A stretch of DNA of 5,723 bases from Candidatus Coatesiibacteriota bacterium. Lineage in GTDB: Bacteria > RBG-13-66-14. The number at the start of each line of letters is the position of its first letter. The first letter of the stretch is position 1. Below, piece by piece: positions 1-5,619 of this stretch. The position numbers and the translations under genes were made by a program. The notes beneath the pieces are model-generated. The model was not told the DNA's origin. It saw nothing but the letters and a program-made list of their open reading frames with translations, and searched no databases. The stretch lies in NCBI GenBank assembly GCA_014728185.1, contig WJMB01000349.1, positions 1 through 5,723 of the forward strand, in the 5' to 3' direction.

Positions 1-680
1 ACGCCGTCTCGATGTGCACCGAGCTCGACGCCCGGGCGGTGAGTCCGCGCTGCCCGAGTGTCCATTTCGGCATCGTTTCCAACGGGGTGGCTCTGGAGGA
101 GCAGCTTGCGCGGCCCGAGCTCGAGGACTTCCCCAGCCTGGTCTTCTCGGGCTCCTACCGTTACCCGCCCAACGAGGAAGCGGTGCTGCGCCTGCTGACC
201 CGTATCGCTCCCGCCCTGCGCCGGAACCGGCCAGAGTTGAAGGTCTTCATCGTCGGCGACGCCCCGACACCGCCCCTGGTGGAGCTCGGACGCCGGGACC
301 CGCGCAACGTCATCAGCGGGCGGGTGCCCGTCATGGCCGACTGGATCGCCCGGGGAAGCGTCTACGTAAGCCCTCTGGTTCACGGCACCGGTTTCAAGAA
401 CAAGGTGCCCGAGGCCTGGGCGATGCGGCGGCCGCTGGTGGCCACGTCGAAAACGATGGAGGGGATCCACTTCACACCGGGGGTGCACGCTCTGGTGGCG
501 GATAGCGATACGGGCTTGATCGAGGCCTGCGGTCGACTGCTCGGTGACCGACGGTTGCGTCGTCGGATGGCGGCGGCCGGTCGCCGGCGTGTAGAAGAGG
601 AGTACAATTGGCCCGCGTTGGCCGAGAATCTGGATGAGCTGTATCGGTTCACCACCTTTCAGGGGATGCGAAGCTGGTAA
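1..680 (+). CDS. GT4-like glycosyltransferase, C-terminal part (5' end cut by window edge)
   Basis: This is the C-terminal, donor-binding half of a GT-B fold glycosyltransferase, presumably moving a nucleotide-activated sugar onto a growing lipid-linked glycan in the cytoplasm. The frame is already open before the ATG at 12 (the codons at 3-11 read A-V-S), so that ATG is internal and the N-terminal acceptor domain lies outside the window. Counting from the ATG at 12, I see S-N-G-V (23-26, the usual P-N-G-V position after the interdomain linker), F-S-G-S-Y (45-49), V-G-D-A-P (81-85) and a G-T-G-F-K-N-K-V-P-E-A block (125-135) followed by P-L-V-A-T. This resembles the GT4 branch common in exopolysaccharide clusters, where G-x-G-x-K-x-K-x-x-E-A replaces the first Glu of the classical E-x7-E. 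The stop TAA (678-680) shares its last base with the next ATG. The exact sugar cannot be read from the sequence. Confidence 0.88.
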   Translation, partial: AVSMCTELDARAVSPRCPSVHFGIVSNGVALEEQLARPELEDFPSLVFSGSYRYPPNEEAVLRLLTRIAPALRRNRPELKVFIVGDAPTPPLVELGRRDPRNVISGRVPVMADWIARGSVYVSPLVHGTGFKNKVPEAWAMRRPLVATSKTMEGIHFTPGVHALVADSDTGLIEACGRLLGDRRLRRRMAAAGRRRVEEEYNWPALAENLDELYRFTTFQGMRSW

Positions 681-2116
681 TGGGTACCAGGGGTTTGACA
701 GCCTTTCTTAGACGGAACTGGCGTTCGTGGTTGATACGTCTGGCGGACCTTGTCCGTCGAAACCGGGAACTCGCTGTTGCTGTATTGCTTATTGCTGCTT
801 ATGTGATCCTGAATCGCTTGGGTTTTACGTACCATTATTTGGCGTTGATTGTTATTGGAATTCTTTTCATAATGATATTCCTTAGAAAACCGTTTTATGC
901 CTTTTTGGGTTTTGTTATAGCTACACAGTTGTTTGAATATACCTTGATCAATGGAATACCGATAGGGCGCATTTATGGTATTTTGATAATTATTATAACA
1001 GTGGCATATTATGCAATAAATAGACATCAATTTCAAACTAGAATCAAGTATATATTTGATGTTAATGGCAAACTATTAATAATTGTATTACTATGCTACA
1101 CAATATCGACAGTTGTTAACCCTAATCCTCAGCCAATATTTTTTCAAAGGCATTTTATGTTTTTCGCATTTTATATCATAACAAGGCTTTATGTAAGTAA
1201 TCGCGCACTGTTGAGAAATGTGTTGCTATTACTTGTTATTTTACAAGCTATCAATTCCCTGTATGGAATATATCAATTTATTAGCACTAGTGGGCATATT
1301 AGAGCTTCAGGTATTTGGGAGGGTGACCCAAATGAGTTTGCCTGTTACAGTTTAGCTGTAATGCCAATTGGATTATATCTTATATTGCATGAAAGTAAGA
1401 GGTTACTTAAGTTTGTTATGATTATAGGGACCTGTCTTTTAGGAATCAGTGTTGTATTCTCTGCTTCACGCTCCGGTTTGTTGACAATGGCCTTTGTGGG
1501 GTTATTGATTTTAGTAAATAAAAGAGTTCCGTTTCGAGTTCGCTTATTATCTGTAGTAATTACTGTAATCATATTAATACTAGTTGCATCAAATATTTAT
1601 TGGGAGAGAATTGAGACAATACAAGATTACTTCTTGGATCAAGAAAAGGAGAGCTCGATTGCAATTAGGGAAATGATAGCCAAGGACGCCTTCACCATCT
1701 TCCTGGAGAATCCGTTATTCGGAATAGGTTACCATCATTTCCGGCTCGCCCCGATTGAAGAGGCGGCCGGTTTAATAGTCAGAAAAGGGAGACTGGCACA
1801 TCATAGTATGTATCTTGCAGCAATGACTCAGTTCGGATTGTTCGGTCTTTTGCCATTTCTGTTTCTTATTGGCTATACCGTTCGCAATGGCTATCGTGGT
1901 GCTAAAATCGCACACAAGAACTCTGATCGTAAACTGATGTACCTTACCTCGGCGACAACCTATGCATTTCTCGTTATTGTTATTTTCGGTCTAATGCTGA
2001 ATACCGACACCAAATTCCTCTACTTCTATTTGGCGCTGGCCGCTTCCTCCTGGGAGCTGGTCTACAGAAAACACGGCAAAAGCGCACCTGCCGCTGCGGG
2101 CAGGCAGGTATCCTGA
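680..2116 (+). CDS. O-antigen ligase / Wzy-type polysaccharide polymerase family membrane protein
   Basis: This 478-residue integral membrane protein has about ten or more hydrophobic segments. Features match the O-antigen ligase (Wzy_C/WaaL) superfamily: G-D-P-N-E-F (215-220), S-A-S-R-S-G (261-266), and a hydrophilic, presumably periplasmic loop at about 308-376. That loop carries R330, N-P-L-F-G-I-G-Y-H-H-F (344-354) and H-H-S-M-Y-L (374-379). Arg and His residues in this loop are the functionally important ones in the family. Such proteins either polymerise repeat units or transfer the glycan to lipid A or a protein; sequence alone does not separate these roles. The ATG at 680 overlaps the preceding TAA by one base, with a weak purine-rich stretch (661-667) about 12 nt upstream, so coupled translation is likely. 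Its TGA overlaps the next ATG by one base. Codons from about 780 to 1690 are AT-rich (ATA, AGA, TTA common), unlike both gene ends and all neighbours, which suggests transfer or recombination. Confidence 0.88.
   Translation: MGTRGLTAFLRRNWRSWLIRLADLVRRNRELAVAVLLIAAYVILNRLGFTYHYLALIVIGILFIMIFLRKPFYAFLGFVIATQLFEYTLINGIPIGRIYGILIIIITVAYYAINRHQFQTRIKYIFDVNGKLLIIVLLCYTISTVVNPNPQPIFFQRHFMFFAFYIITRLYVSNRALLRNVLLLLVILQAINSLYGIYQFISTSGHIRASGIWEGDPNEFACYSLAVMPIGLYLILHESKRLLKFVMIIGTCLLGISVVFSASRSGLLTMAFVGLLILVNKRVPFRVRLLSVVITVIILILVASNIYWERIETIQDYFLDQEKESSIAIREMIAKDAFTIFLENPLFGIGYHHFRLAPIEEAAGLIVRKGRLAHHSMYLAAMTQFGLFGLLPFLFLIGYTVRNGYRGAKIAHKNSDRKLMYLTSATTYAFLVIVIFGLMLNTDTKFLYFYLALAASSWELVYRKHGKSAPAAAGRQVS
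780..1690. other. AT-rich segment inside the polymerase/ligase gene
   Basis: Hand counts on 60-base lines give about 60% G+C at 721-780, then 37% (781-840), 32% (841-900), 23% (1021-1080) and 38% (1621-1680), rising to 45% (1681-1740), 58% (1741-1800) and 65% (2041-2100). The drop at about 780 is sharp and the return at about 1680-1740 is fairly quick. The reading frame is intact throughout, and the segment encodes most of the transmembrane helices. Low G+C in Wzy-type genes is common in polysaccharide loci and is usually read as lateral exchange. Part of the effect comes from a Phe/Ile/Leu-rich protein, but the wobble positions are also AT-rich. Attribution to transfer is inference. Confidence 0.75.
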
Positions 2117-3249
2117 TGAAAAGCCCGTCGGTTCTTCACGTCATTGGCCAGTTCACCGTGGGCGGCGCCGAGAAGCAGTTGGCCCGCGCCGCCTCGTTGC
2201 AGGCCACCGGGGGGCGCCGGGTCAGCATCTGCGTTCTCGACGGCGAATTGTCGCCGTCCCTGGTAAGGCGGGCCCGACCCTGTCCAGTAATCAAGCTGGA
2301 GTCGGGCCGGGGGCGCCTGGCTCGCGCGCGGGCGCTCGACGACCTGCTTCGCGCGGGTGGCTGGGAGTTGGCGGCCGGCCAGCTCTTCTCGGGCAACCTC
2401 TACGCGGTCTGGGCCGCCCGGTGGGCCGGGGTGCCCGCCGTGGTTTTCGAGGGCGGGCTGGAAACCTGGAGCCGTCCCTGGCACTGGGCCGTTTGTCGCT
2501 GGTATTGGCGCCGGTCCGAGCTGATCGAGGTCAACGCCGCCGCCGTCGGCGATAACGTCCGCTCCCACGGTGGTGAACCGACCAAGCTGCGCCTGATCTA
2601 CAATGGCATCGAAGCCCCGCCCGACCTCTCACCCGCGGAGCGGCGGAAGGCGCGGCGGGAGCTGGGGCTCAACGACGAGCATCTGGTGGTCATGCTGGCC
2701 AACCTGCATCCGCCCAAGGACCCCTTCACTCTGATCCGGGCCGTCGGAGGATTGTCAACCTCCCGGGGTCCGGCGAGCTTGATCCTGGCGGGCGACGGCC
2801 CCCAGCGCGGACGTGTCGAGGAACTCATCGAAGAGTTGGACTTGGAAGACAGGGTGCGCCTGGTCGGTCGTCTCGACGACGTGCGTCCCCTGCTGGCCGC
2901 CGCCGACGCCGCCTGCCTCTCCAGCCGGGCCGAAGGGCTCTCCAACGCCGTCATCGAGGCGCTGGCCTCCGGGGTGCCCTGCGCCGCGACACGGGCCGGC
3001 GGCAACGCCGAACTGTTGGGTGACGGCGCGCGGGGCGCGCTTTTCGAACCCGGCGACGTCGCGGGCTGTCGCGAGGCCCTGCGGAGTCTGCTCGATGACG
3101 GTGAAAACGCCCGGCACCGCGCCGAACAGGCTCGTCGCTGGGTTCTCGAAGAACTGAGCTTCGAGCGCAATATCCAGCGCCGGGACCGGCTTTACGCCGA
3201 GGCGCTGGAGCGCTGGAGGTCGAGAAACCCCGGGCGGGGGTCTCGATGA
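2116..3249 (+). CDS. GT4 family glycosyltransferase
   Basis: This is a complete GT-B glycosyltransferase of 377 residues, a normal length for GT4. The N-terminal domain opens with V-L-H-V-I-G-Q-F and G-G-A-E-K-Q (16-21), the glycine-rich acceptor-side motif typical of the family. The linker carries Y-N-G-I-E (162-166). The C-terminal domain carries L-H-P-P-K-D (197-202, with K201 as the likely phosphate-contacting lysine), A-G-D-G-P (225-229) and a full E-x7-E motif, E273 to E281, inside A-E-G-L-S-N-A-V-I-E-A. It is a cytoplasmic, possibly membrane-associated enzyme expected to add one sugar, with retention of configuration, to a lipid-linked intermediate. Its ATG overlaps the previous TGA (TGATG). 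Its own stop overlaps the next start as ATGA, so its translation is coupled on both sides. Base composition is very GC-rich, unlike the gene before it. Donor and acceptor are unknown. Confidence 0.93.
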   Translation: MKSPSVLHVIGQFTVGGAEKQLARAASLQATGGRRVSICVLDGELSPSLVRRARPCPVIKLESGRGRLARARALDDLLRAGGWELAAGQLFSGNLYAVWAARWAGVPAVVFEGGLETWSRPWHWAVCRWYWRRSELIEVNAAAVGDNVRSHGGEPTKLRLIYNGIEAPPDLSPAERRKARRELGLNDEHLVVMLANLHPPKDPFTLIRAVGGLSTSRGPASLILAGDGPQRGRVEELIEELDLEDRVRLVGRLDDVRPLLAAADAACLSSRAEGLSNAVIEALASGVPCAATRAGGNAELLGDGARGALFEPGDVAGCREALRSLLDDGENARHRAEQARRWVLEELSFERNIQRRDRLYAEALERWRSRNPGRGSR

Positions 3250-4334
3250 GACTGCTGCTGGTCACCCCGCAGATGTACCCCGGCGGCGCCGAGCGGGACA
3301 TGCTCAACCTGGCCGCCGGTCTGGTCTCGCGGGGCCACGACGTCTGTCTGGCCGCCGCGCCGGGACCCCTGAGCCCCGAGGCGGCGCGGACCGGTGCCCG
3401 TATCGTCGACTGCCCGGCCCATGCCCGCACCCCCATCGGGCTGGCCCGCTTCGGTCGCCGATTGACCCGGCTCGTCCTGGACTTCGACCCCGAACTCGTC
3501 CACTCTCAGGCCGTGCTGCCCGCCTGGGCGATCCGCCGAGCGTTGGGACGCCGCCTGCCCCTGCTGGCGACCATCCACAACCTTCAGCGTCGCTCCTCTT
3601 ACCCCCTGGCGGCGGTCCTGCTCCGGGCTTCAATCGATCGGGCCGTCTTCGCCTCGGCCTACGAGCGGCGCCTGTTCAGTTACTGGGGCTTTCCACAATC
3701 GCGGGCCCGGGTAATCCACAGCGGCCTGCCCGAACCGCCGGAGCCGGTTCAATTTTCACCGGACCTGGAAACTGAAAATATGGCCCCCTTCACCTACCTC
3801 TTCGCCGCCCGTATCGACGGCCGCAAGGGTCATCGTGGACTGCTCCGCGGTCTGGCAGCCCTGACAACGCCGCCGGATTTCCGGGTCCTGATCGCCGGCG
3901 ACGGTCCGCGCCGTCGATCCCTGGAGCGCTTGAGCCGACGCCTGGGTCTGGGAGAGCATCTCCGCTGGCTGGGCTTTCGCCGCGATGTACCAGCCCTGCT
4001 GCGAAGCGTCGACGCTCTGGTGCTGCCCAGCCTGCGCGAGTCTCTGCCGCTGTCGATCCGCGAGGCCTTCGCCGCCGGACTGCCCGCGGTGGCCGCCGCC
4101 GTGGGCGGGGTGCCCGAGCTGATTACCCCCGGTGTGAACGGCTTGCTGATCGAGCGCGGCGACTCTGCTGAGCTGGTCCGGGTGATGCGCTGGCTGGCGC
4201 GACGGCCCGCGACGGCCCGCGAAATGGGAAAACGGGCCCGGCGGCTCTTCGAGGAGCGCTGGACCCGCGATCGGTATCTCGACGACATGGAACGACTCTA
4301 CGGGGAGATGATCACCCGCCATGACCCTGCTTGA
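3246..4334 (+). CDS. GT4 family glycosyltransferase
   Basis: This is a second complete GT4 enzyme, of 362 residues. It starts with M-R-L-L-L-V-T-P and Y-P-G-G-A-E-R (11-17). The interdomain region reads I-H-S-G-L-P (157-162), so Ser replaces the usual Asn of the N-G motif. The C-terminal domain has F-A-A-R-I-D-G-R-K-G-H (186-196, K194 in the donor phosphate-binding position), A-G-D-G-P (217-221) and an intact E-x7-E, E265 to E273 (R-E-S-L-P-L-S-I-R-E-A). The motif G-G-V-P-E-L (287-292) follows as in other GT4 enzymes. It is paralogous in layout to the preceding gene but clearly diverged from it, so it probably adds a different sugar or linkage. It overlaps the preceding gene by 4 nt (ATGA) and the following one by 14 nt. 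A short direct duplication at 4201-4220 lies in its C-terminal helix region (residues 319-326). Confidence 0.93.
   Translation: MRLLLVTPQMYPGGAERDMLNLAAGLVSRGHDVCLAAAPGPLSPEAARTGARIVDCPAHARTPIGLARFGRRLTRLVLDFDPELVHSQAVLPAWAIRRALGRRLPLLATIHNLQRRSSYPLAAVLLRASIDRAVFASAYERRLFSYWGFPQSRARVIHSGLPEPPEPVQFSPDLETENMAPFTYLFAARIDGRKGHRGLLRGLAALTTPPDFRVLIAGDGPRRRSLERLSRRLGLGEHLRWLGFRRDVPALLRSVDALVLPSLRESLPLSIREAFAAGLPAVAAAVGGVPELITPGVNGLLIERGDSAELVRVMRWLARRPATAREMGKRARRLFEERWTRDRYLDDMERLYGEMITRHDPA
4201..4220 (+). repeat. 10-bp tandem duplication inside a glycosyltransferase gene
   Basis: GACGGCCCGC occurs twice back to back (4201-4210 and 4211-4220), followed by GA. Because 10 is not a multiple of 3, the two copies are read in different phases (R-R-P-A-T-A-R-E). 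Gain or loss of one copy would shift the frame about 38 residues before the stop. With only two copies, slippage should be rare. Confidence 0.6.
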
Positions 4335-4644
4335 CTGGATCCTGCTGATCGGCGGCCTGGCCGCCCTTACCGTCGGCAACTGGTTTTTCTACTTCGGCCG
4401 ACGCAAGCTCAGCTACTACCTAATCTTCGGCTCACTAGGCATTTTCGCCCTGGGCTTTTCCCTCGCCGCCTTCGTCCGCGACGACCTCACCGCCGCCTAC
4501 ACCCTGATGCTGACCTACCTGATCGTCTACGTCGCCGAGCGGATCGGCTTTTTGATCCTGACCCGCGTGATGGCCGAGCGGGCCAAACGCCGGCGAGCGG
4601 CGCAGGGTGAAAAGAAGCAGGACGAGGATCCCCAGCACCGGTAA
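4321..4644 (+). CDS. small three-helix membrane protein, unknown function
   Basis: This predicted 107-residue inner-membrane protein has hydrophobic segments at about 3-25, 32-52 and 58-80. A positively charged, then mixed-charge tail follows (R-A-K-R-R-R at 86-91, K-K-Q-D-E-D at 98-103) and is likely cytoplasmic. I do not recognise the family. It starts inside the end of the preceding glycosyltransferase gene (14-nt overlap, different frame), with G-G-G-G-A-G at 4302-4307 about 13 nt upstream, a somewhat long spacing. It is therefore probably the last gene of the polysaccharide operon. Its position suggests an accessory role in glycan export or as a partner of the membrane enzymes, but this is guilt by association only. 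No terminator hairpin with a T-run is visible after its stop. Its last 210 nt are antisense to the 3' end of the convergent membrane gene, and its charged tail mirrors that gene's last transmembrane segment. Confidence 0.7.
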   Translation: MTLLDWILLIGGLAALTVGNWFFYFGRRKLSYYLIFGSLGIFALGFSLAAFVRDDLTAAYTLMLTYLIVYVAERIGFLILTRVMAERAKRRRAAQGEKKQDEDPQHR

Positions 4645-5229
4645 CGCCGACAGCCAGCCGTAAGCGCTCTGCGTTTCCACCGCGAACAGGGGCCAGAGCA
4701 GGAGCACGCCGGGAAGCCAACTGCCCGCCGCCAAACAGAGCAGAGCCGCCGCTCCGCCGACCAGGGCCCCGCGCAGCTCCGGAACCGCGCCGAGAACGAC
4801 CAGCGTCGACCAGACGAGGCGGATCGTGAAAGGGCGCTCGGGCAGCAGGACGAAGACGAAACGAAAGGCGAAGTAGGCCGTCCCCGCCGCCGCCAGCAGA
4901 TGACCCGCCGCCGCCGAGGGACTCGGCGGCCCGCCGTCGCGCCACAGCTCGGGAAAGAGGAACACCGCCGTCGCGACCGCCGCGACGGTGAGGATTATCT
5001 GCCGGTAGAGCGAGGCCGGGCTTTCCGCCGGCGCTCCGGTCCGCTTGATCCAGACCAGCGGCAGCAGCAGACCGACCAGGCCGAAGGCCGACACCCGCTG
5101 GAAGACGTCGAAAACCGGGTCGGGCCGACAGACCCGCCTGAGTAGGCAGAACCCCGCGAAGAGCAGGAGCAGGCCACCGGCGAACCAAAGCCCGCGCCGA
5201 TCGCCGCGCCACTGTCCCGTTTTCTCCAT
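4435..5229 (-). CDS. multi-spanning membrane protein, unknown function, with antisense-like C-terminal tail
   Basis: This 264-residue frame starts at the ATG at 5229, chosen because a strong Shine-Dalgarno (GGGAGGGGGAG) ends directly before it. The longer GTG start at 5319 lacks such a site and would add a non-hydrophobic leader. Hydrophobic segments lie at about 13-30, 46-61, 76-93, 107-129, 136-150, 153-170, 172-184 and 190-208, so seven or eight helices are likely. Between them are basic turns such as L-R-R-V-C-R and I-K-R-T. I do not recognise a family or catalytic motif. From about residue 210 (position ~4600) hydrophobicity stops. The last 55 residues are G/Q/E/D-rich, which is what the antisense of a leucine- and alanine-rich transmembrane gene gives. 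The true C-terminus may thus have been an earlier stop since lost, or a frameshift may be present. A sigma-54 type promoter lies about 145 nt upstream. Confidence 0.6.
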   Translation of the reverse strand: MEKTGQWRGDRRGLWFAGGLLLLFAGFCLLRRVCRPDPVFDVFQRVSAFGLVGLLLPLVWIKRTGAPAESPASLYRQIILTVAAVATAVFLFPELWRDGGPPSPSAAAGHLLAAAGTAYFAFRFVFVLLPERPFTIRLVWSTLVVLGAVPELRGALVGGAAALLCLAAGSWLPGVLLLWPLFAVETQSAYGWLSALPVLGILVLLLFTLRRSPAFGPLGHHAGQDQKADPLGDVDDQVGQHQGVGGGEVVADEGGEGKAQGENA

Positions 5230-5240
5230 CTCCCCCTCCC
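5230..5240 (-). promoter_or_regulatory. strong ribosome binding site deciding the start of the minus-strand membrane gene
   Basis: On the minus strand the bases GGGAGGGGGAG run into the ATG at 5229. The GGAGG core (5239-5235) sits 5 nt from the start codon, a good spacing. This favours 5229 over the upstream in-frame GTG at 5319. Confidence 0.6.
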
Positions 5241-5326
5241 ATCGGGCGCCTTGACGGCGACCCCGCAACGAGACCTCGGCCCACCCGTCGGCCCACGCGG
5301 GGCATCTGCGGTATCCCACGAGGCGT

Positions 5327-5341
5327 TGGCACGTTTCTTGC
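5327..5341 (+). promoter_or_regulatory. sigma-54 (RpoN) -24/-12 promoter, rightward
   Basis: The plus strand reads TGGCACGTTTCTTGC, then G. All core positions of the sigma-54 consensus are met; only the base after GC differs from the preferred A/T. The start site would be near 5353, about 20 nt short of the opposing start, so the two transcripts would overlap and the two promoters face each other. The predicted transcript enters 5353-5620, where I find no convincing gene. It could be a small RNA, a long leader for something beyond the window, or an interfering transcript. Confidence 0.5.
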
Positions 5342-5384
5342 GGAGTCCCGTGGAGGTTTCAGCGACGGGCCGCCCCGCCCTGCT

Positions 5385-5399
5385 GCAAGAAACGTGCCA
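5385..5399 (-). promoter_or_regulatory. sigma-54 (RpoN) -24/-12 promoter, leftward
   Basis: Reading the minus strand from 5399 gives TGGCACGTTTCTTGC, then A. This matches the known sigma-54 consensus TGGCACG-N4-TTGC(A/T) at every defined position, with the invariant GG and GC ten bases apart. Taking the GC cytosine (5385) as -12, transcription would start near 5373. That leaves a leader of about 144 nt before the ATG at 5229 of the minus-strand membrane gene. Sigma-54 promoters need an activator ATPase bound upstream, which here would be to the right of 5404; I could not identify such a site. The match is seen; activity is inferred. Confidence 0.65.
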
Positions 5400-5404
5400 A
5401 CGCC

Positions 5405-5619
5405 GGCCCCGGCCGGAGCGGTTTGTCGGGGTCAGGGCCGAGGTCTCGCCGTCCGGGTGGTCGTCAGCTTTCGTTGGGATCGGCTGGTTGGCAGGTTACT
5501 GAACAACGGCCGCGGTCCGGCGTATCATCTTGGGTTGTTTGGACTGGGTGGATCGGATAGTATGGGGATCGCTTGTCGGTAACCGGCGATTATACCGAAG
5601 ATCAAAATTGAAAGGGCGT
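5405..5619. other. intergenic stretch, no convincing gene
   Basis: No reading frame here has a credible ribosome binding site or protein-like composition, and I see no tRNA T-loop signature. Weak secondary-structure candidates are CCGGC/GCCGG (5403-5416), AACAAC/GTTGTT (5502-5507 and 5534-5539) and TCGGTA/TACCGA (5576-5581 and 5593-5598). None is followed by a T-run. Composition becomes less GC-rich toward about 5580-5620. It could hold the activator-binding sites of the leftward sigma-54 promoter or an RNA made from the rightward one. Confidence 0.4.

Larger units (their letters stand above)
5322..5404. repeat. perfect 20-bp inverted repeat with 43-nt spacer
   Basis: The left arm (5322-5341), GGCGTTGGCACGTTTCTTGC, is matched base for base by its reverse complement in the right arm (5385-5404). 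I checked all 20 pairs. The pairing stops outward at 5321/5405 and inward at 5342/5384. Inside the spacer, CCCGT (5347-5351) and ACGGG (5365-5369) form a further 5-bp inverted pair. A perfect 20-bp match at this distance is far beyond chance. No T-run follows on either strand, so it is not a simple intrinsic terminator. No target-site duplication flanks it. Each arm contains a consensus -24/-12 promoter (see the two promoter entries). Confidence 0.95.

Noticed and set aside
659..1036. Minus-strand 125-residue frame opposite the polymerase gene
   Set aside because: It is a shadow of the AT-rich membrane protein gene, has no start signal, and conflicts with a clearly recognisable plus-strand family.
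3026..3044. GCGCGC-GGG-GCGCGC hairpin followed by TTTT, terminator-like
   Set aside because: It lies inside an intact glycosyltransferase gene in the middle of a coupled operon, has only four Ts, and is easily produced by GC-rich Gly/Ala/Arg codons.
5230..5319. Longer start (GTG at 5319) for the minus-strand membrane gene
   Set aside because: The extra 30 residues are not hydrophobic, no good ribosome binding site precedes the GTG, and a strong one precedes the ATG at 5229.
4487..5332. Alternative minus-strand frame of 281 residues
   Set aside because: It is Arg/Gly/Pro/Ala-rich without hydrophobic segments, typical of a GC-rich shadow of the membrane protein frame.
5486..5500. Second sigma-54-like site (TTGGCAGGTTACTGA)
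   Set aside because: The -24 half is present but the GC at -12 is missing at the required spacing.
5251..5502. Plus-strand 83-residue frame across the inverted repeat
   Set aside because: It has no ribosome binding site and non-protein-like composition, and it spans the promoter structure.
5535..5563. TTGTTT-N17-TAGTAT, sigma-70-like
   Set aside because: It matches only about half of each hexamer and no gene follows. Such matches are common by chance.
5394..5582. Plus-strand 62-residue frame that the rightward sigma-54 promoter could drive
   Set aside because: It starts with GTG inside the right arm, has no Shine-Dalgarno sequence, and its Gly/Arg/Val-rich composition gives no domain signal.
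5576..5598. TCGGTA-N11-TACCGA inverted repeat as an operator
   Set aside because: Six-base arms at this distance are expected by chance and there is no promoter or gene context.
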